A stretch of 13,570 bases of DNA from Deltaproteobacteria bacterium (GCA_021817645.1 JAKAGH010000045.1:1-13570), one strand, 5' to 3'. Counted from the stretch's first letter, positions 6,330 to 13,258 are shown. The notes: generated from the letters alone by a model not told the origin. Numbers and translations: made by a program.

Positions 6330-6358
6330 TTTTGAAATCACAAACTGTGATTTCAAAA
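6330..6358. repeat. Perfect palindrome, ttttgaaatcaca arms
   Basis: Perfect 13-bp arms, ttttgaaatcaca (6330-6342) and tgtgatttcaaaa (6346-6358), with an aac spacer. The outer bases differ from the copy at 6267-6293 but change in pairs, so the hairpin is preserved. Confidence 0.85.
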
Positions 6359-6370
6359 AGTTCTTCTTCT

Positions 6371-6527
6371 TGTCATTCTGAGGGAGCGGAGCGATCGAAG
6401 CAACTAGCCGTAGGGGAGACTATAAGCCATTTCAAAACCTCAACTTGCCCCCAATTGTCATTCTGAGCGAAGCGGAGAATCTTGTATTTTCGAGGCGTTG
6501 AGATCCTTCACTGCGTTCAGGATGACA
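6371..6527. repeat. tgtcattctgag-type dispersed inverted repeats
   Basis: A partial copy starts at 6371 (tgtcattctgagggagcgg). A full unit runs 6456-6527: tgtcattctgagcgaagcgg at its left end and the near-complement ending in ttcaggatgaca at its right end. Elements of this wording are, from general knowledge, widespread in intergenic DNA of many bacterial phyla and are usually treated as MITE-like or of unknown origin. They form imperfect stem-loops. Confidence 0.7.
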
Positions 6528-6603
6528 GAAAAAAAATCTCGCGGTAGCCGCCACCCTCTTAAGCCTTTTTACCAAGTATTTCCCAACATAGAAAGAATAA
6601 TCC

Positions 6604-6651
6604 TTGACATGTCATAGAATTAAGCTACTATAGCAAATGAATCTCATTAAA
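6604..6651 (+). promoter_or_regulatory. fur-feoA promoter with Fur-box-like operator
   Basis: TTGACA (6604-6609), a 16-bp spacer and TACTAT (6626-6631) form a reasonable promoter. Just downstream, 6633-6651 matches the 19-bp Fur consensus GATAATGATAATCATTATC at 12 positions, including the inverted core aatga-atc-tcatt (6636-6648). It sits across the expected transcription start, a good site for repression. The -35 also overlaps a perfect 10-bp palindrome, tgacatgtca (6605-6614), which could be a second operator. Autoregulation by Fur is inferred. Confidence 0.6.
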
Positions 6652-6661
6652 GATAACGGCC

Positions 6662-7144
6662 ATGGAATCGGAACTCCAGGTATTTCAGGATTATATCCGC
6701 CGCAGGGATTTGCGCCGCACCCGGGAACGGGAGCGGATTCTCCAGGAAGTCTTCGAGATTCACGGGCATTTCGACGTAGACGGCCTCTATCTGCAGTTGA
6801 AGCAAAAGGGGGTCAAGGTCTCCAAGGCCTCCATTTACCGGGCCCTGCCCCTGTTTATTGACTGCGGCCTGGTCCGGGAGGTGGAGTTCAGCGAGGGGCA
6901 CTGGCACTACGAGCATATCTACGGCCACTCCCACCACAATCATTTGCGGTGTCTGGGCTGCGGGGAAATCCAGGAGTTTGAAAACCAGTTCTTAAACTGC
7001 CTGGAAGAGCAACTGGCCCGGGAATACGGCTATTACATCCAGAACCATCACTTGCAGGTGCAGGGTTTTTGTCCGGCCTGCCGGCAGGCTGCGGGCCTGC
7101 CCGCGGCCTCTAATTTTTTAAAAAAGGTAGATAATGAACAGTAA
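6662..7144 (+). CDS. fur: Ferric uptake regulator family protein (Fur)
   Basis: This metal-responsive repressor has 160 residues. The winged-helix DNA-binding domain (about 13-80) has its recognition helix near KASIYRALPLF (55-65). The dimerisation domain shows HGHFDVDGLY (34-43), a histidine-rich HSHHNH (89-94) and two structural zinc CxxC pairs at 97/100 and 137/140. Glu103 and Glu105 follow the first pair, where PerR has Asp. It differs strongly from the PerR at 3680. Coupling to feoA, whose start overlaps its last 11 nt, and a Fur-box-like operator point to iron as the signal. A Zur or other Fur-family role cannot be excluded from sequence alone. The ATG at 6662 has only a weak ribosome binding site. 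Confidence 0.87.
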   Translation: MESELQVFQDYIRRRDLRRTRERERILQEVFEIHGHFDVDGLYLQLKQKGVKVSKASIYRALPLFIDCGLVREVEFSEGHWHYEHIYGHSHHNHLRCLGCGEIQEFENQFLNCLEEQLAREYGYYIQNHHLQVQGFCPACRQAAGLPAASNFLKKVDNEQ

Positions 7145-7385
7145 TTTGGAACTCGCCGAACGTCCCCTGGCCCAGGTCCCCTCCGGCCAGCGGGTGCGCA
7201 TTACCGGTTACCAGGGGGGGCGCATGCTCCGGGCCCGGCTCTTGGCCCTGGGACTGAACCTGGGCCGGGAAGTGGATATTCTGCAAAACAACCGGGGCCT
7301 GATCATCGTCGGCTTAAACGGCGGCCGGGTGGCCCTGGGCAAAGGCATCAGCCAGAAGGTGCTCACCGAGCCGGTGGGAGAATAA
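7134..7385 (+). CDS. feoA: FeoA family protein (ferrous iron transport accessory)
   Basis: This is an 83-residue SH3-like small protein. Typical FeoA features are the turn ALGLNLGREVDILQN (38-52) and the C-terminal ALGKGISQKVL (67-77). FeoA is a cytoplasmic partner of the FeoB ferrous iron permease. The ATG at 7134 overlaps the fur stop by 11 nt, with aaaaaggtag upstream, so the two genes are translationally coupled. No feoB follows; the next gene is recD2, after 240 nt of non-coding DNA. It may serve a feoB elsewhere, or be a stand-alone FeoA-domain protein. A heptad repeat starts on the last base of its stop codon. Confidence 0.9.
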   Translation: MNSNLELAERPLAQVPSGQRVRITGYQGGRMLRARLLALGLNLGREVDILQNNRGLIIVGLNGGRVALGKGISQKVLTEPVGE

Positions 7386-7509
7386 GCTGTCAGCTTTCAG
7401 CTATCAGCGGTCAGCTTAATGATTAAATACCAGGAGATTGGCTTTAATTGGGTCAACTTTTTTCCTTAAGTTTTTTACCTTGGTTTCTCTTCTTAAAAAG
7501 CTGAAAGCT
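7385..7509. repeat. Heptad inverted-repeat element (agctntc units) after feoA
   Basis: The left arm is five 7-nt units: agctgtc, agctttc, agctatc, agcggtc, agcttaa (7385-7419). The first begins at the final A of the feoA TAA. The right side holds agctgaaagct (7499-7509), a perfect 11-bp inverse of 7392-7402. Between them is about 80 bp of AT-rich, T-rich DNA. The hairpin could help end the fur-feoA transcript. Confidence 0.7.
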
Positions 7510-7625
7510 ACCCCCCAACACCCTCACCCATCCCCTCCAGTTTTTTCTTTTTTCATCCCCTCCCGGCGCATATTGACCGAGCCGGTTCAACCCGGCTATG
7601 ATAGAATAAAAATCAGGTTCAAACT

Positions 7626-9887
7626 TTGCCCCTTACCCCCCCTCCCCTGCCTCCGGAAATCGCCGCCCAGCCCCTGGAAACCCTGGAGGGCACGGTGGAG
7701 CGCATCACTTTTGCCGATCCGGAAAGCCACTACGCGGTGCTGCGCCTGAAGGTGAAAGGCGCGCGCCATCCCACCACCGTGGTGGGGGCCCTGGCTGCGG
7801 TCCAGGAGGGGGAGCAGCTCCATATTAAGGGAAAATACGAAGTCCACCCCAAATACGGGGAGCAGCTCCGGGCCGTCTGGTGGTATGCGGTGCTACCGGC
7901 CACGGTGGCGGGCATCAAGAAATACCTGGCCTCCGGCGTGATCAAGGGCATCGGTGAGGAGATGGCCCAGCGCCTGGTGGGCCGCTTCGGCGAGAAGACC
8001 CTGGAGGTCATCGACAATACCCCCGAAAAGCTGCTGGAAGTGCCGGGCTTCGGCCCCAAGCGTCTGGCCCAGCTCCGGGAGGCCTGGCAAGACAAGAAAG
8101 ACATCAGAGAGGTCATGGTATCTCTCCAGGGTCTGGGGGTAACCTTGGGGCTGGCCAGCAAGATTTGCAAGCAATATGGGGTGAAAGCCGTGGAGGTGCT
8201 CACCACCAACCCCTACCAGCTGGCCCTGGACATCCAGGGCTTGGGCTTTCTCACCGCGGACCGCCTGGCCTCCCGCCTCAATTTGGACCCCCTGGCCCCG
8301 GCCCGGCTGGCCGCGGGCCTGCTCCACGTCCTGGACACCATGGCCGGGGAAGGCCATGTCTATGTGCCGGAGGAGCGTCTCCTCCAGCATACCCAGGAAT
8401 TACTGCAGGTAGAAGCGGCACCCCTGGTCCGGGCTCTTAAAGGGCTGGAGCGGGAGGACCGGGTGGTCATCGACCCTCTGCCGGACGGAGCTGGGATTTA
8501 TAAAAAACCGGCCTGGGCCGCGGAAACGGGCGTGGCCCGGATGCTGGGCAACCTGTTGGCCACCCCCAGCGCCACCCCGCCCCTACACCTGGAGGACCTG
8601 GTGGTCCAGGTGCAAAAAAACCGGGGTCTGGAGCTGGCCCCGGAGCAGGCCCTGGCCGTGGCTGCGGCCCTGAAGGAAAAGGTGCTGGTGATCACCGGCG
8701 GTCCGGGCACCGGCAAGACCACCATTGTCAGCTGCATCCTGGACCTGTACCGGGGGTTGGGAAGCCGGGTCCTGCTCATGGCCCCCACCGGCCGGGCCGC
8801 CAAGCGCTTGAGTGAAGCCACCGGCGCCGAGGCCACCACCATCCACCGGGCCCTGGAGTTTTCTCCCCAGACCGGCGGTTTCCGCCGCTGCCCCCAAGAC
8901 CCTCTGAAGGCCCAGGTGGTGGTGGTGGACGAGACATCCATGGTGGACACCTTCCTGATGCACCATTTGCTCCGGGCCGTACCCGGCGGCGCCCGCCTCA
9001 TCCTGGTGGGAGACGCTCACCAGCTGCCTGCGGTAGGTCCGGGGAACGTCTTAAAAGACCTGATGGCTTCAGGGGTCATCCAAGTGGCCCGCCTCAGCCA
9101 GATTTACCGCCAGGCCCGGGAAAGCCTCATCGTGGTTAACGCCCACCGCATCAACCAGGGAGAATTTCCCGTTTTGCCCAAATATCTGGGTAAAACCGAC
9201 TTCGTTTTTCTGGAACTGGACGAGCCCCAGGCCTTGCAGCAGCGTCTGCTGGACCTGGTGGCCCAGGAGCTGCCCCGGCGCTACGGCTTCAATGCCCTCA
9301 AGGACCTGCAGGTGATCACCCCCATGCACCGGGGTCCCCTGGGCATTCAGACCCTCAACCATCTCCTCCAGGAGCGCCTCAATGCCCGGAGCGAGACCTG
9401 GATCTGGGCCGGGCGCTCCTTCCGGCGGGGCGACAAGGTCATGCAACTGCGCAATAATTATTTCAAAGAAGTCTTTAACGGCGACATCGGCCAGATCTTG
9501 GGGGTGGCCGGGGAAACGGGCCAGCTCCTGGTGAACTTTGAGGGCCGGGTGATCCCCTATGATCCGGGGGAGAAAGAAGAGATCACCCTGGCTTACGCTA
9601 TCACCGTGCACAAGGCCCAGGGCAATGAATTCCCGGTGGTGCTCCTGGTGCTCACCACCCATCATTTCCTGCTGCTGCAGCGGAATCTGTTGTACACCGG
9701 CATCACCCGGGGCCGCCGTTTGGTGGTCCTGCTGGGCAGCAAAAAGGCCTTGGGCATGGCCATCAGCAACGATAAGCCCATCCGCCGTTACACCCACCTG
9801 GCGGAGCGGCTGCGCCAGTCCGTAGCCCCGATTACCGGAAAAAGGCTTGACTTTTCCACCCCGCAAGGGCACAATCATACTAAATAA
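7626..9887 (+). CDS. recD2: RecD2-family ATP-dependent DNA helicase (SF1B)
   Basis: This 5'-3' DNA helicase acts in repair and recombination outside a RecBCD complex. It has 753 residues. The N-terminal OB-like region (about 17-90) is followed by helix-hairpin-helix repeats (IKGIGEEMAQRL 106-117, VPGFGPKRLAQL 139-150, and others near 168 and 204), diagnostic of RecD2 over RecD. Helicase motifs in order: Q motif near APEQALAV (338-345), Walker A GGPGTGKTT (358-366), motif Ia APTGRAAKR (386-394), Walker B VVVDETS (432-438), motif III VGDAHQLP (461-468), motif IV QIYRQA (492-497), motif V AITVHKAQGNEFP (658-670) and motif VI LLYTGITRGRR (688-698). All are intact. The frame is closed by a stop at 7602; the TTG at 7626 is the first possible start and is weak. 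It lies 20 nt upstream of zapB. Confidence 0.95.
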   Translation: MPLTPPPLPPEIAAQPLETLEGTVERITFADPESHYAVLRLKVKGARHPTTVVGALAAVQEGEQLHIKGKYEVHPKYGEQLRAVWWYAVLPATVAGIKKYLASGVIKGIGEEMAQRLVGRFGEKTLEVIDNTPEKLLEVPGFGPKRLAQLREAWQDKKDIREVMVSLQGLGVTLGLASKICKQYGVKAVEVLTTNPYQLALDIQGLGFLTADRLASRLNLDPLAPARLAAGLLHVLDTMAGEGHVYVPEERLLQHTQELLQVEAAPLVRALKGLEREDRVVIDPLPDGAGIYKKPAWAAETGVARMLGNLLATPSATPPLHLEDLVVQVQKNRGLELAPEQALAVAAALKEKVLVITGGPGTGKTTIVSCILDLYRGLGSRVLLMAPTGRAAKRLSEATGAEATTIHRALEFSPQTGGFRRCPQDPLKAQVVVVDETSMVDTFLMHHLLRAVPGGARLILVGDAHQLPAVGPGNVLKDLMASGVIQVARLSQIYRQARESLIVVNAHRINQGEFPVLPKYLGKTDFVFLELDEPQALQQRLLDLVAQELPRRYGFNALKDLQVITPMHRGPLGIQTLNHLLQERLNARSETWIWAGRSFRRGDKVMQLRNNYFKEVFNGDIGQILGVAGETGQLLVNFEGRVIPYDPGEKEEITLAYAITVHKAQGNEFPVVLLVLTTHHFLLLQRNLLYTGITRGRRLVVLLGSKKALGMAISNDKPIRRYTHLAERLRQSVAPITGKRLDFSTPQGHNHTK

Positions 9888-9907
9888 ACAGGGGAAATTA
9901 GGTGGTA

Positions 9908-10138
9908 ATGGATCTTTTTACAAACCTGGAACAAAGACTGGAGACCCTGGTCAAGAAGTTCGAAACCCTCAAGGAGGCCAATACCGTCCTGGAGAAAAGC
10001 CTGGCCGTGAAAGAACAGGCCCTCCAGGAAGCTGAGGCCGCCTTGGAGAAGGTCTCCCAAGAGCGGGAGGTTATTCGCCAACGGATTGATAAAATCCTTA
10101 AGAGGCTGGAGATCCTGGATCAAGGGGAATCAGCCTAG
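9908..10138 (+). CDS. zapB: ZapB-like coiled-coil cell division protein
   Basis: This short, highly charged protein of 76 residues is almost wholly alpha-helical coiled coil, with Leu, Val and Ile at heptad positions from about 5 to 70 (LEQRLETLVKKFETLKEANT). That resembles ZapB (81 residues in E. coli), which bridges ZapA on the FtsZ ring. Short coiled coils are weak evidence alone, but it lies 2 nt upstream of zapA, which supports the call. An in-frame GTG at 9902 has better spacing from agggga (9890-9895) and would add two residues; the ATG at 9908 is kept because the family usually begins MD. It seems co-transcribed with recD2 and zapA. Confidence 0.75.
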   Translation: MDLFTNLEQRLETLVKKFETLKEANTVLEKSLAVKEQALQEAEAALEKVSQEREVIRQRIDKILKRLEILDQGESA

Positions 10139-10140
10139 TA

Positions 10141-10452
10141 TTGAACCAGGAGCCTGAGCCCGTGGTAGTGGTGGAAATTTTGGGGCGGCCCCTTCAGGTC
10201 AAGGGCAGTATCCCCCCAGAACGCTTGCAAATGGTGGCCCGTCTGGTGGATGAACACCTGCGCGAGCTGCAGCGAGCTTTGCCCGCTACGCCGCTGGCCG
10301 ACCTGGCTATCCTGGTCGCCCTCAATCTGGCATGTGAATTTTTGGAGAGCAAGGAGGATTATCAAAATCTCCGGACGGACATTGAGCACCGATCCAGACA
10401 ATTGATTCAAAAGCTGGAGGCCCTCGGTTCATCTTCCCCACCCAGACCGTAA
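10141..10452 (+). CDS. zapA: Cell division protein ZapA
   Basis: This FtsZ-ring stabiliser has 103 residues. The N-terminal half has the beta-hairpin start VVVVEILGRPLQVKG (8-22), then helix MVARLVDEHLRELQ (31-44), where ZapA proteins bind FtsZ. The C-terminal half is a long helix with LADLAILVALNLACEFL (52-68) and a coiled-coil tail (70-95) used for tetramerisation, ending in a short Pro/Ser tail. Length and layout fit ZapA. The TTG at 10141 follows the zapB stop by 2 nt; aagggg lies somewhat far upstream, so a later start is possible. The zapB-zapA pairing is the main contextual support. Confidence 0.87.
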   Translation: MNQEPEPVVVVEILGRPLQVKGSIPPERLQMVARLVDEHLRELQRALPATPLADLAILVALNLACEFLESKEDYQNLRTDIEHRSRQLIQKLEALGSSSPPRP

Positions 10453-10493
10453 GGGGGGCAGTTTGGGGGAGATCTTAACCGGCCTGCAGCATG

Positions 10494-10517
10494 GGCCTGA
10501 TCCGGAAAGGACAGGCC
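10494..10517 (+). other. Hairpin downstream of zapA
   Basis: ggcctg (10494-10499) pairs with caggcc (10512-10517), and inside it tcc pairs with gga around a ggaaa loop, with one bulged base. An alternative ggcctg copy at 10481-10486 could compete for the same 3' arm. No T-run follows, so it is not a simple terminator; it may be part of the non-coding RNA region. Confidence 0.45.
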
Positions 10518-10532
10518 AGGGGCGAGTGACAG

Positions 10533-10767
10533 CGGGGAGATAAAGGTGATTCCGGGGCATACTAACCCCGGTTAGTAATATGGACCCAGTAGTGAGTTAC
10601 TGATGGCAGCAGAACCAAAGTTCACATTTTCCTTTATCGGAGGCTAAGGGAAAATTTCGACAAGCTACTGACATCCATTAAGATAAGAGCCTAAGCTACG
10701 CTCTTGCCGGCTGATCACGATGATCAGCCCTGACGCCCACCAACCTTCCGCCCCTCTTATCTCTCCG
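10533..10767 (+). ncRNA. Structured non-coding RNA, candidate 6S RNA (ssrS) or rny leader
   Basis: The 438-bp zapA-rny gap has no credible gene but many strong helices. An 11-bp closing stem pairs 10533-10543 with 10757-10767 (one G-U). Inside are ccgggg/ccccgg (10552-10557/10566-10571), tgga-cagtag with ctactg-tcca (10581-10592/10665-10677), a 12-bp helix from attttcc to ggaaaat (about 10626-10656), aagagc/gctctt (10685-10690/10700-10705) and a perfect 9-bp ggctgatca/tgatcagcc hairpin (10709-10717/10721-10729). 6S RNA lies next to zapA in many proteobacteria, and I associate a zapA-6S-rny order with this group. I could not match the 6S consensus by eye, and the element is longer than the usual 180-200 nt, so the identity and both ends are tentative. 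No clear promoter was found. Confidence 0.45.
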
Positions 10768-10817
10768 GCGAATTCAGCGCGGTTTGATATTTCCTCGCCC
10801 GCAACCGGCGCATCGCC

Positions 10818-10860
10818 CTGACAGGTCCGCCCTTAACTAAGGGGGCCGTATACCTGTCAG
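10818..10860 (+). promoter_or_regulatory. Strong hairpin in the rny 5' leader
   Basis: ctgacaggt (10818-10826) and acctgtcag (10852-10860) form a perfect 9-bp outer stem. Inside, ccctta and taaggg (about 10830-10842) form a second 6-bp stem around ac. It ends 30 nt before the rny ATG and just before the ribosome binding site aaggga. It could control rny expression or be a cleavage site; no T-run follows, so it is not an obvious terminator. Confidence 0.5.
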
Positions 10861-10890
10861 TATCGTTAGCTTATACACAAGGGAATTCCC

Positions 10891-12456
10891 ATGAATAATA
10901 TATTGTCGCATACGCTGTTAGAGGGCTCCTTTTTAGGCATCGGCTTTCTGGCGGGATTTTTATACCGGAAATACGTGATGGAGGCCCACATCGGCTCCCT
11001 GGAGTCCCTGGGCAAGAGAATCCTGGATGATGCCGGCAAAGAAGCAGAGGCTATCAAGAAGGAAGCCAAGCTCCAGGCCAAGGACCATCTGTACCAAATC
11101 AAGGTGGATTTTGAAAAGGAGACCCAGGAGCGCCGTCAGGAGCTGAACCAGTTAGAGCGGCGCCTGCTGCAAAAGGAAGAACACCTGGAAAAAAAGGCCG
11201 GTGTGGTGGATGAGCGGGAAACGGAGCTGGTGAAAAAGCACCGGCAGGCGGCCCAACAGGAAGAAGAACTGAAACTACAGGGGGAGCGTTACCAGAAGCT
11301 GATAGCCGAACAGAATACCCGCCTGGAGCAAATGGCGGGCTTGAGCGCCCAGGAGGCCAAGGACCTGCTCCTCCAGTCCATGGAGCGGGAAATCCGTGCC
11401 GACGCGGCCCGCATGGTCAAGCGCATCGAAGGCGAGGCCCGGGAACACGCGGACCGCAAGGCCAAGGAGATCATCTCCCTGGCCATCAAGCGCTATGCCA
11501 GCGACTATGTGGCTGAACAGACGGTGTCCGTGGTTCCTCTCCCCAATGAGGAGATGAAAGGCCGGATCATCGGCCGGGAAGGCCGTAACATCCGGGCCTT
11601 GGAGGCAGCCACCGGCGTCGACATCATCATCGACGACACTCCGGAGGCGGTCATTCTTTCGGCTTTCAATCCCATCCGCCGGGAAGTGGCCCGCCGCAGC
11701 CTGGAACGTCTCATCTCCGACGGCCGCATCCATCCCGGACGCATCGAAGAGATCGTGGACAAGGTCAACCAGGAGTTGGAAGGTAACATCCGGGAAGCCG
11801 GGGAAGAGGCGGCCTTCGACACCGGGGTCCACGGCCTGCATCCGGACCTCATCAGGTTGCTGGGCAAACTGAAGTTCCGTACCAGCTACTCCCAAAACGT
11901 CCTCAAACACTCGGTGGAGGTCTGCTATCTCACCGGCATCATGGCCGCGGAATTGGGCATCAATGTCAAACACGCCAAGAGAGCCGGCCTGCTCCATGAC
12001 ATCGGCAAAGCCGTGGACCAGGAATCAGAAGGGGTGCATGCCCTGATCGGCGCCGACCTGACCAAGCGCTATGGGGAATCCCCCAAGGTGGTGCATGCCG
12101 TAGCTTCCCACCATGAGGACATCCCCCCGGAAAGCGTGCTGGCCGTTCTGGTCCAGGCCGCAGATACCCTGTCGGGAGCCCGTCCCGGGGCCCGGCGGGA
12201 AATGCTGGAAACTTATGTGAAACGCCTGGAGGACCTGGAAAAAGTCGCCCGTTCCTTCACCGGCATCAGCAAATCTTACGCCATCCAGGCAGGCCGGGAA
12301 ATCCGCCTGATCGTGGAAAGCGACAAGGTCAGCGATGAAGAGGCGACCCTCCTCAGCCGGGAGGTGGCCAAGAAGATTGAGCAAGACCTCACTTATCCGG
12401 GCCAGGTGAAGGTCACCGTCATCCGGGAGACCCGGGCCGTGGAATACGCCCGCTAA
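10891..12456 (+). CDS. rny: Ribonuclease Y
   Basis: This membrane-anchored endoribonuclease initiates mRNA decay. It has 521 residues, the usual length. An N-terminal transmembrane helix (about 10-26, LEGSFLGIGFLAGFLY) is followed by a long charged coiled coil (about 35-200), a KH RNA-binding domain with GRIIGREGRN (224-233), and an HD phosphohydrolase domain with His340 (LKHS), His369-Asp370 (LLHDIG), His407-His408 (SHHED) and Asp425 (AADTLSGARPG). All catalytic metal ligands are present, so it should be active. The ATG at 10891 has aaggga at 10879-10884. It follows a structured non-coding leader and is 12 nt upstream of a YmdB-type gene, the same order as ymdA-ymdB in Bacillus. Confidence 0.97.
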   Translation: MNNILSHTLLEGSFLGIGFLAGFLYRKYVMEAHIGSLESLGKRILDDAGKEAEAIKKEAKLQAKDHLYQIKVDFEKETQERRQELNQLERRLLQKEEHLEKKAGVVDERETELVKKHRQAAQQEEELKLQGERYQKLIAEQNTRLEQMAGLSAQEAKDLLLQSMEREIRADAARMVKRIEGEAREHADRKAKEIISLAIKRYASDYVAEQTVSVVPLPNEEMKGRIIGREGRNIRALEAATGVDIIIDDTPEAVILSAFNPIRREVARRSLERLISDGRIHPGRIEEIVDKVNQELEGNIREAGEEAAFDTGVHGLHPDLIRLLGKLKFRTSYSQNVLKHSVEVCYLTGIMAAELGINVKHAKRAGLLHDIGKAVDQESEGVHALIGADLTKRYGESPKVVHAVASHHEDIPPESVLAVLVQAADTLSGARPGARREMLETYVKRLEDLEKVARSFTGISKSYAIQAGREIRLIVESDKVSDEEATLLSREVAKKIEQDLTYPGQVKVTVIRETRAVEYAR

Positions 12457-12468
12457 GGCGCCGCGTCC

Positions 12469-13251
12469 ATGAATGTCCTCTTTATCGGCGATGTGGTGGG
12501 TGCGCCCGGGCGCCGGGCCCTGGAAGAACTCCTGTCCCGGGTCGTGGATCGCCATTTCATCGACCTGGTGATCACCAACTGCGAAAACGCGTCCGGCGGT
12601 CTGGGCATCACCCCCCTGATCGCCGATCAGCTCCTGGCCCTGGGAATTGACGTCCTCACCAGCGGCAATCACATCTGGAAGCACAAGGAGATTCTCCCTT
12701 ACCTGGAGGCCACGGACCGGCTGATCCGCCCCGCCAACTACCCGCCGGGGACTCCGGGCCAGGGTTTGAGCCTGGTGGAGACCGCGGCCGGAGAAAAGGC
12801 CGCGGTCCTCAACCTAGAGGGCCGGGTCTTCATGAACCCCCTGGAGTGCCCTTTTCGGACCGTGGATACTCTCCTGGCCTCCATCCCCCCTGAAGTCAAA
12901 GTGATTATTGTCGACATGCACGCGGAAGCCACCAGCGAAAAACAGGCCCTGGGCTGGCACCTGGACGGCCGGGTCAGTGCGGTGGTGGGCACCCATACCC
13001 ATGTGCAGACCGCGGACGAACGCATCCTCCCGGGGGGCACCGGCTACATCACCGACGCGGGCATGACCGGCCCGGTGGATTCGGTGATCGGTATGAAAAA
13101 GGAGATCATCCTGGAGCGTTTCCTCAGCCAGCTGCCCCAGCCTTTCAAGGTGGCCACCCAGAATATCCAGCTGCAAGGGGTGATTTTGAAGATCAACCCC
13201 CAGGGGCGTTGCCAGGAAATCAACCGCCTGCACCTATCATTGAAATCCTGA
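12469..13251 (+). CDS. ymdB: YmdB-type metallophosphoesterase (TIGR00282 family)
   Basis: This is a cytoplasmic calcineurin-like phosphodiesterase of 260 residues, a typical length. The di-metal site residues are all present: Asp8 (IGDVVG), Glu39-Asn40 (ENASGG), Asn67-His68 (GNHIW), His151 (DMHAE), and His176 and His178 (GTHTHVQTAD). In Bacillus subtilis YmdB hydrolyses cyclic nucleotides in vitro and affects biofilm and motility decisions; the substrate here is unknown. It lies 12 nt after the rny stop, with no strong ribosome binding site before ATG 12469, so it is probably co-transcribed and perhaps translationally coupled with rny. A C-rich/G-rich repeat hairpin follows its stop. Confidence 0.95.
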   Translation: MNVLFIGDVVGAPGRRALEELLSRVVDRHFIDLVITNCENASGGLGITPLIADQLLALGIDVLTSGNHIWKHKEILPYLEATDRLIRPANYPPGTPGQGLSLVETAAGEKAAVLNLEGRVFMNPLECPFRTVDTLLASIPPEVKVIIVDMHAEATSEKQALGWHLDGRVSAVVGTHTHVQTADERILPGGTGYITDAGMTGPVDSVIGMKKEIILERFLSQLPQPFKVATQNIQLQGVILKINPQGRCQEINRLHLSLKS

Positions 13252-13258
13252 TTTCTTA

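Larger units (their letters stand above)
6123..6603. other. Repeat-filled intergenic region between divergent rnc and fur
   Basis: This stretch of nearly 500 bp has no credible gene. It is a patchwork of at least four unrelated repeat types, listed separately: a caaagacgccaaggcg run, a cacaggcg palindrome, two tcaca-N3-tgtga palindromes and two tgtcattctgag elements. Short open frames here have no recognisable products. The rnc promoter must lie in this region, but I could not place it. Confidence 0.7.

Noticed and set aside
6123..6356. N-terminal extension of RNase III by 78 residues
   Set aside because: The extension translates repeat palindromes and has no RNase III similarity; the GTG at 6122 has a ribosome binding site and gives a normal length.
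6267..6358. CRP binding sites suggested by the tcaca/tgtga words
   Set aside because: The CRP consensus is tgtga-N6-tcaca; here the half-sites are in the opposite order with a 3-bp spacer.
7438..7749. A 103-codon open frame before and into recD2
   Set aside because: It overlaps the conserved recD2 start region in another frame and has no ribosome binding site or similarity; the upstream part is T-rich repeat DNA.
10453..10890. tmRNA, RNase P RNA, SRP RNA, or TPP, cobalamin or SAM riboswitch in the zapA-rny gap
   Set aside because: I looked for their conserved words (for example gaggaaagtcc of RNase P and the tmRNA ends) and found none.
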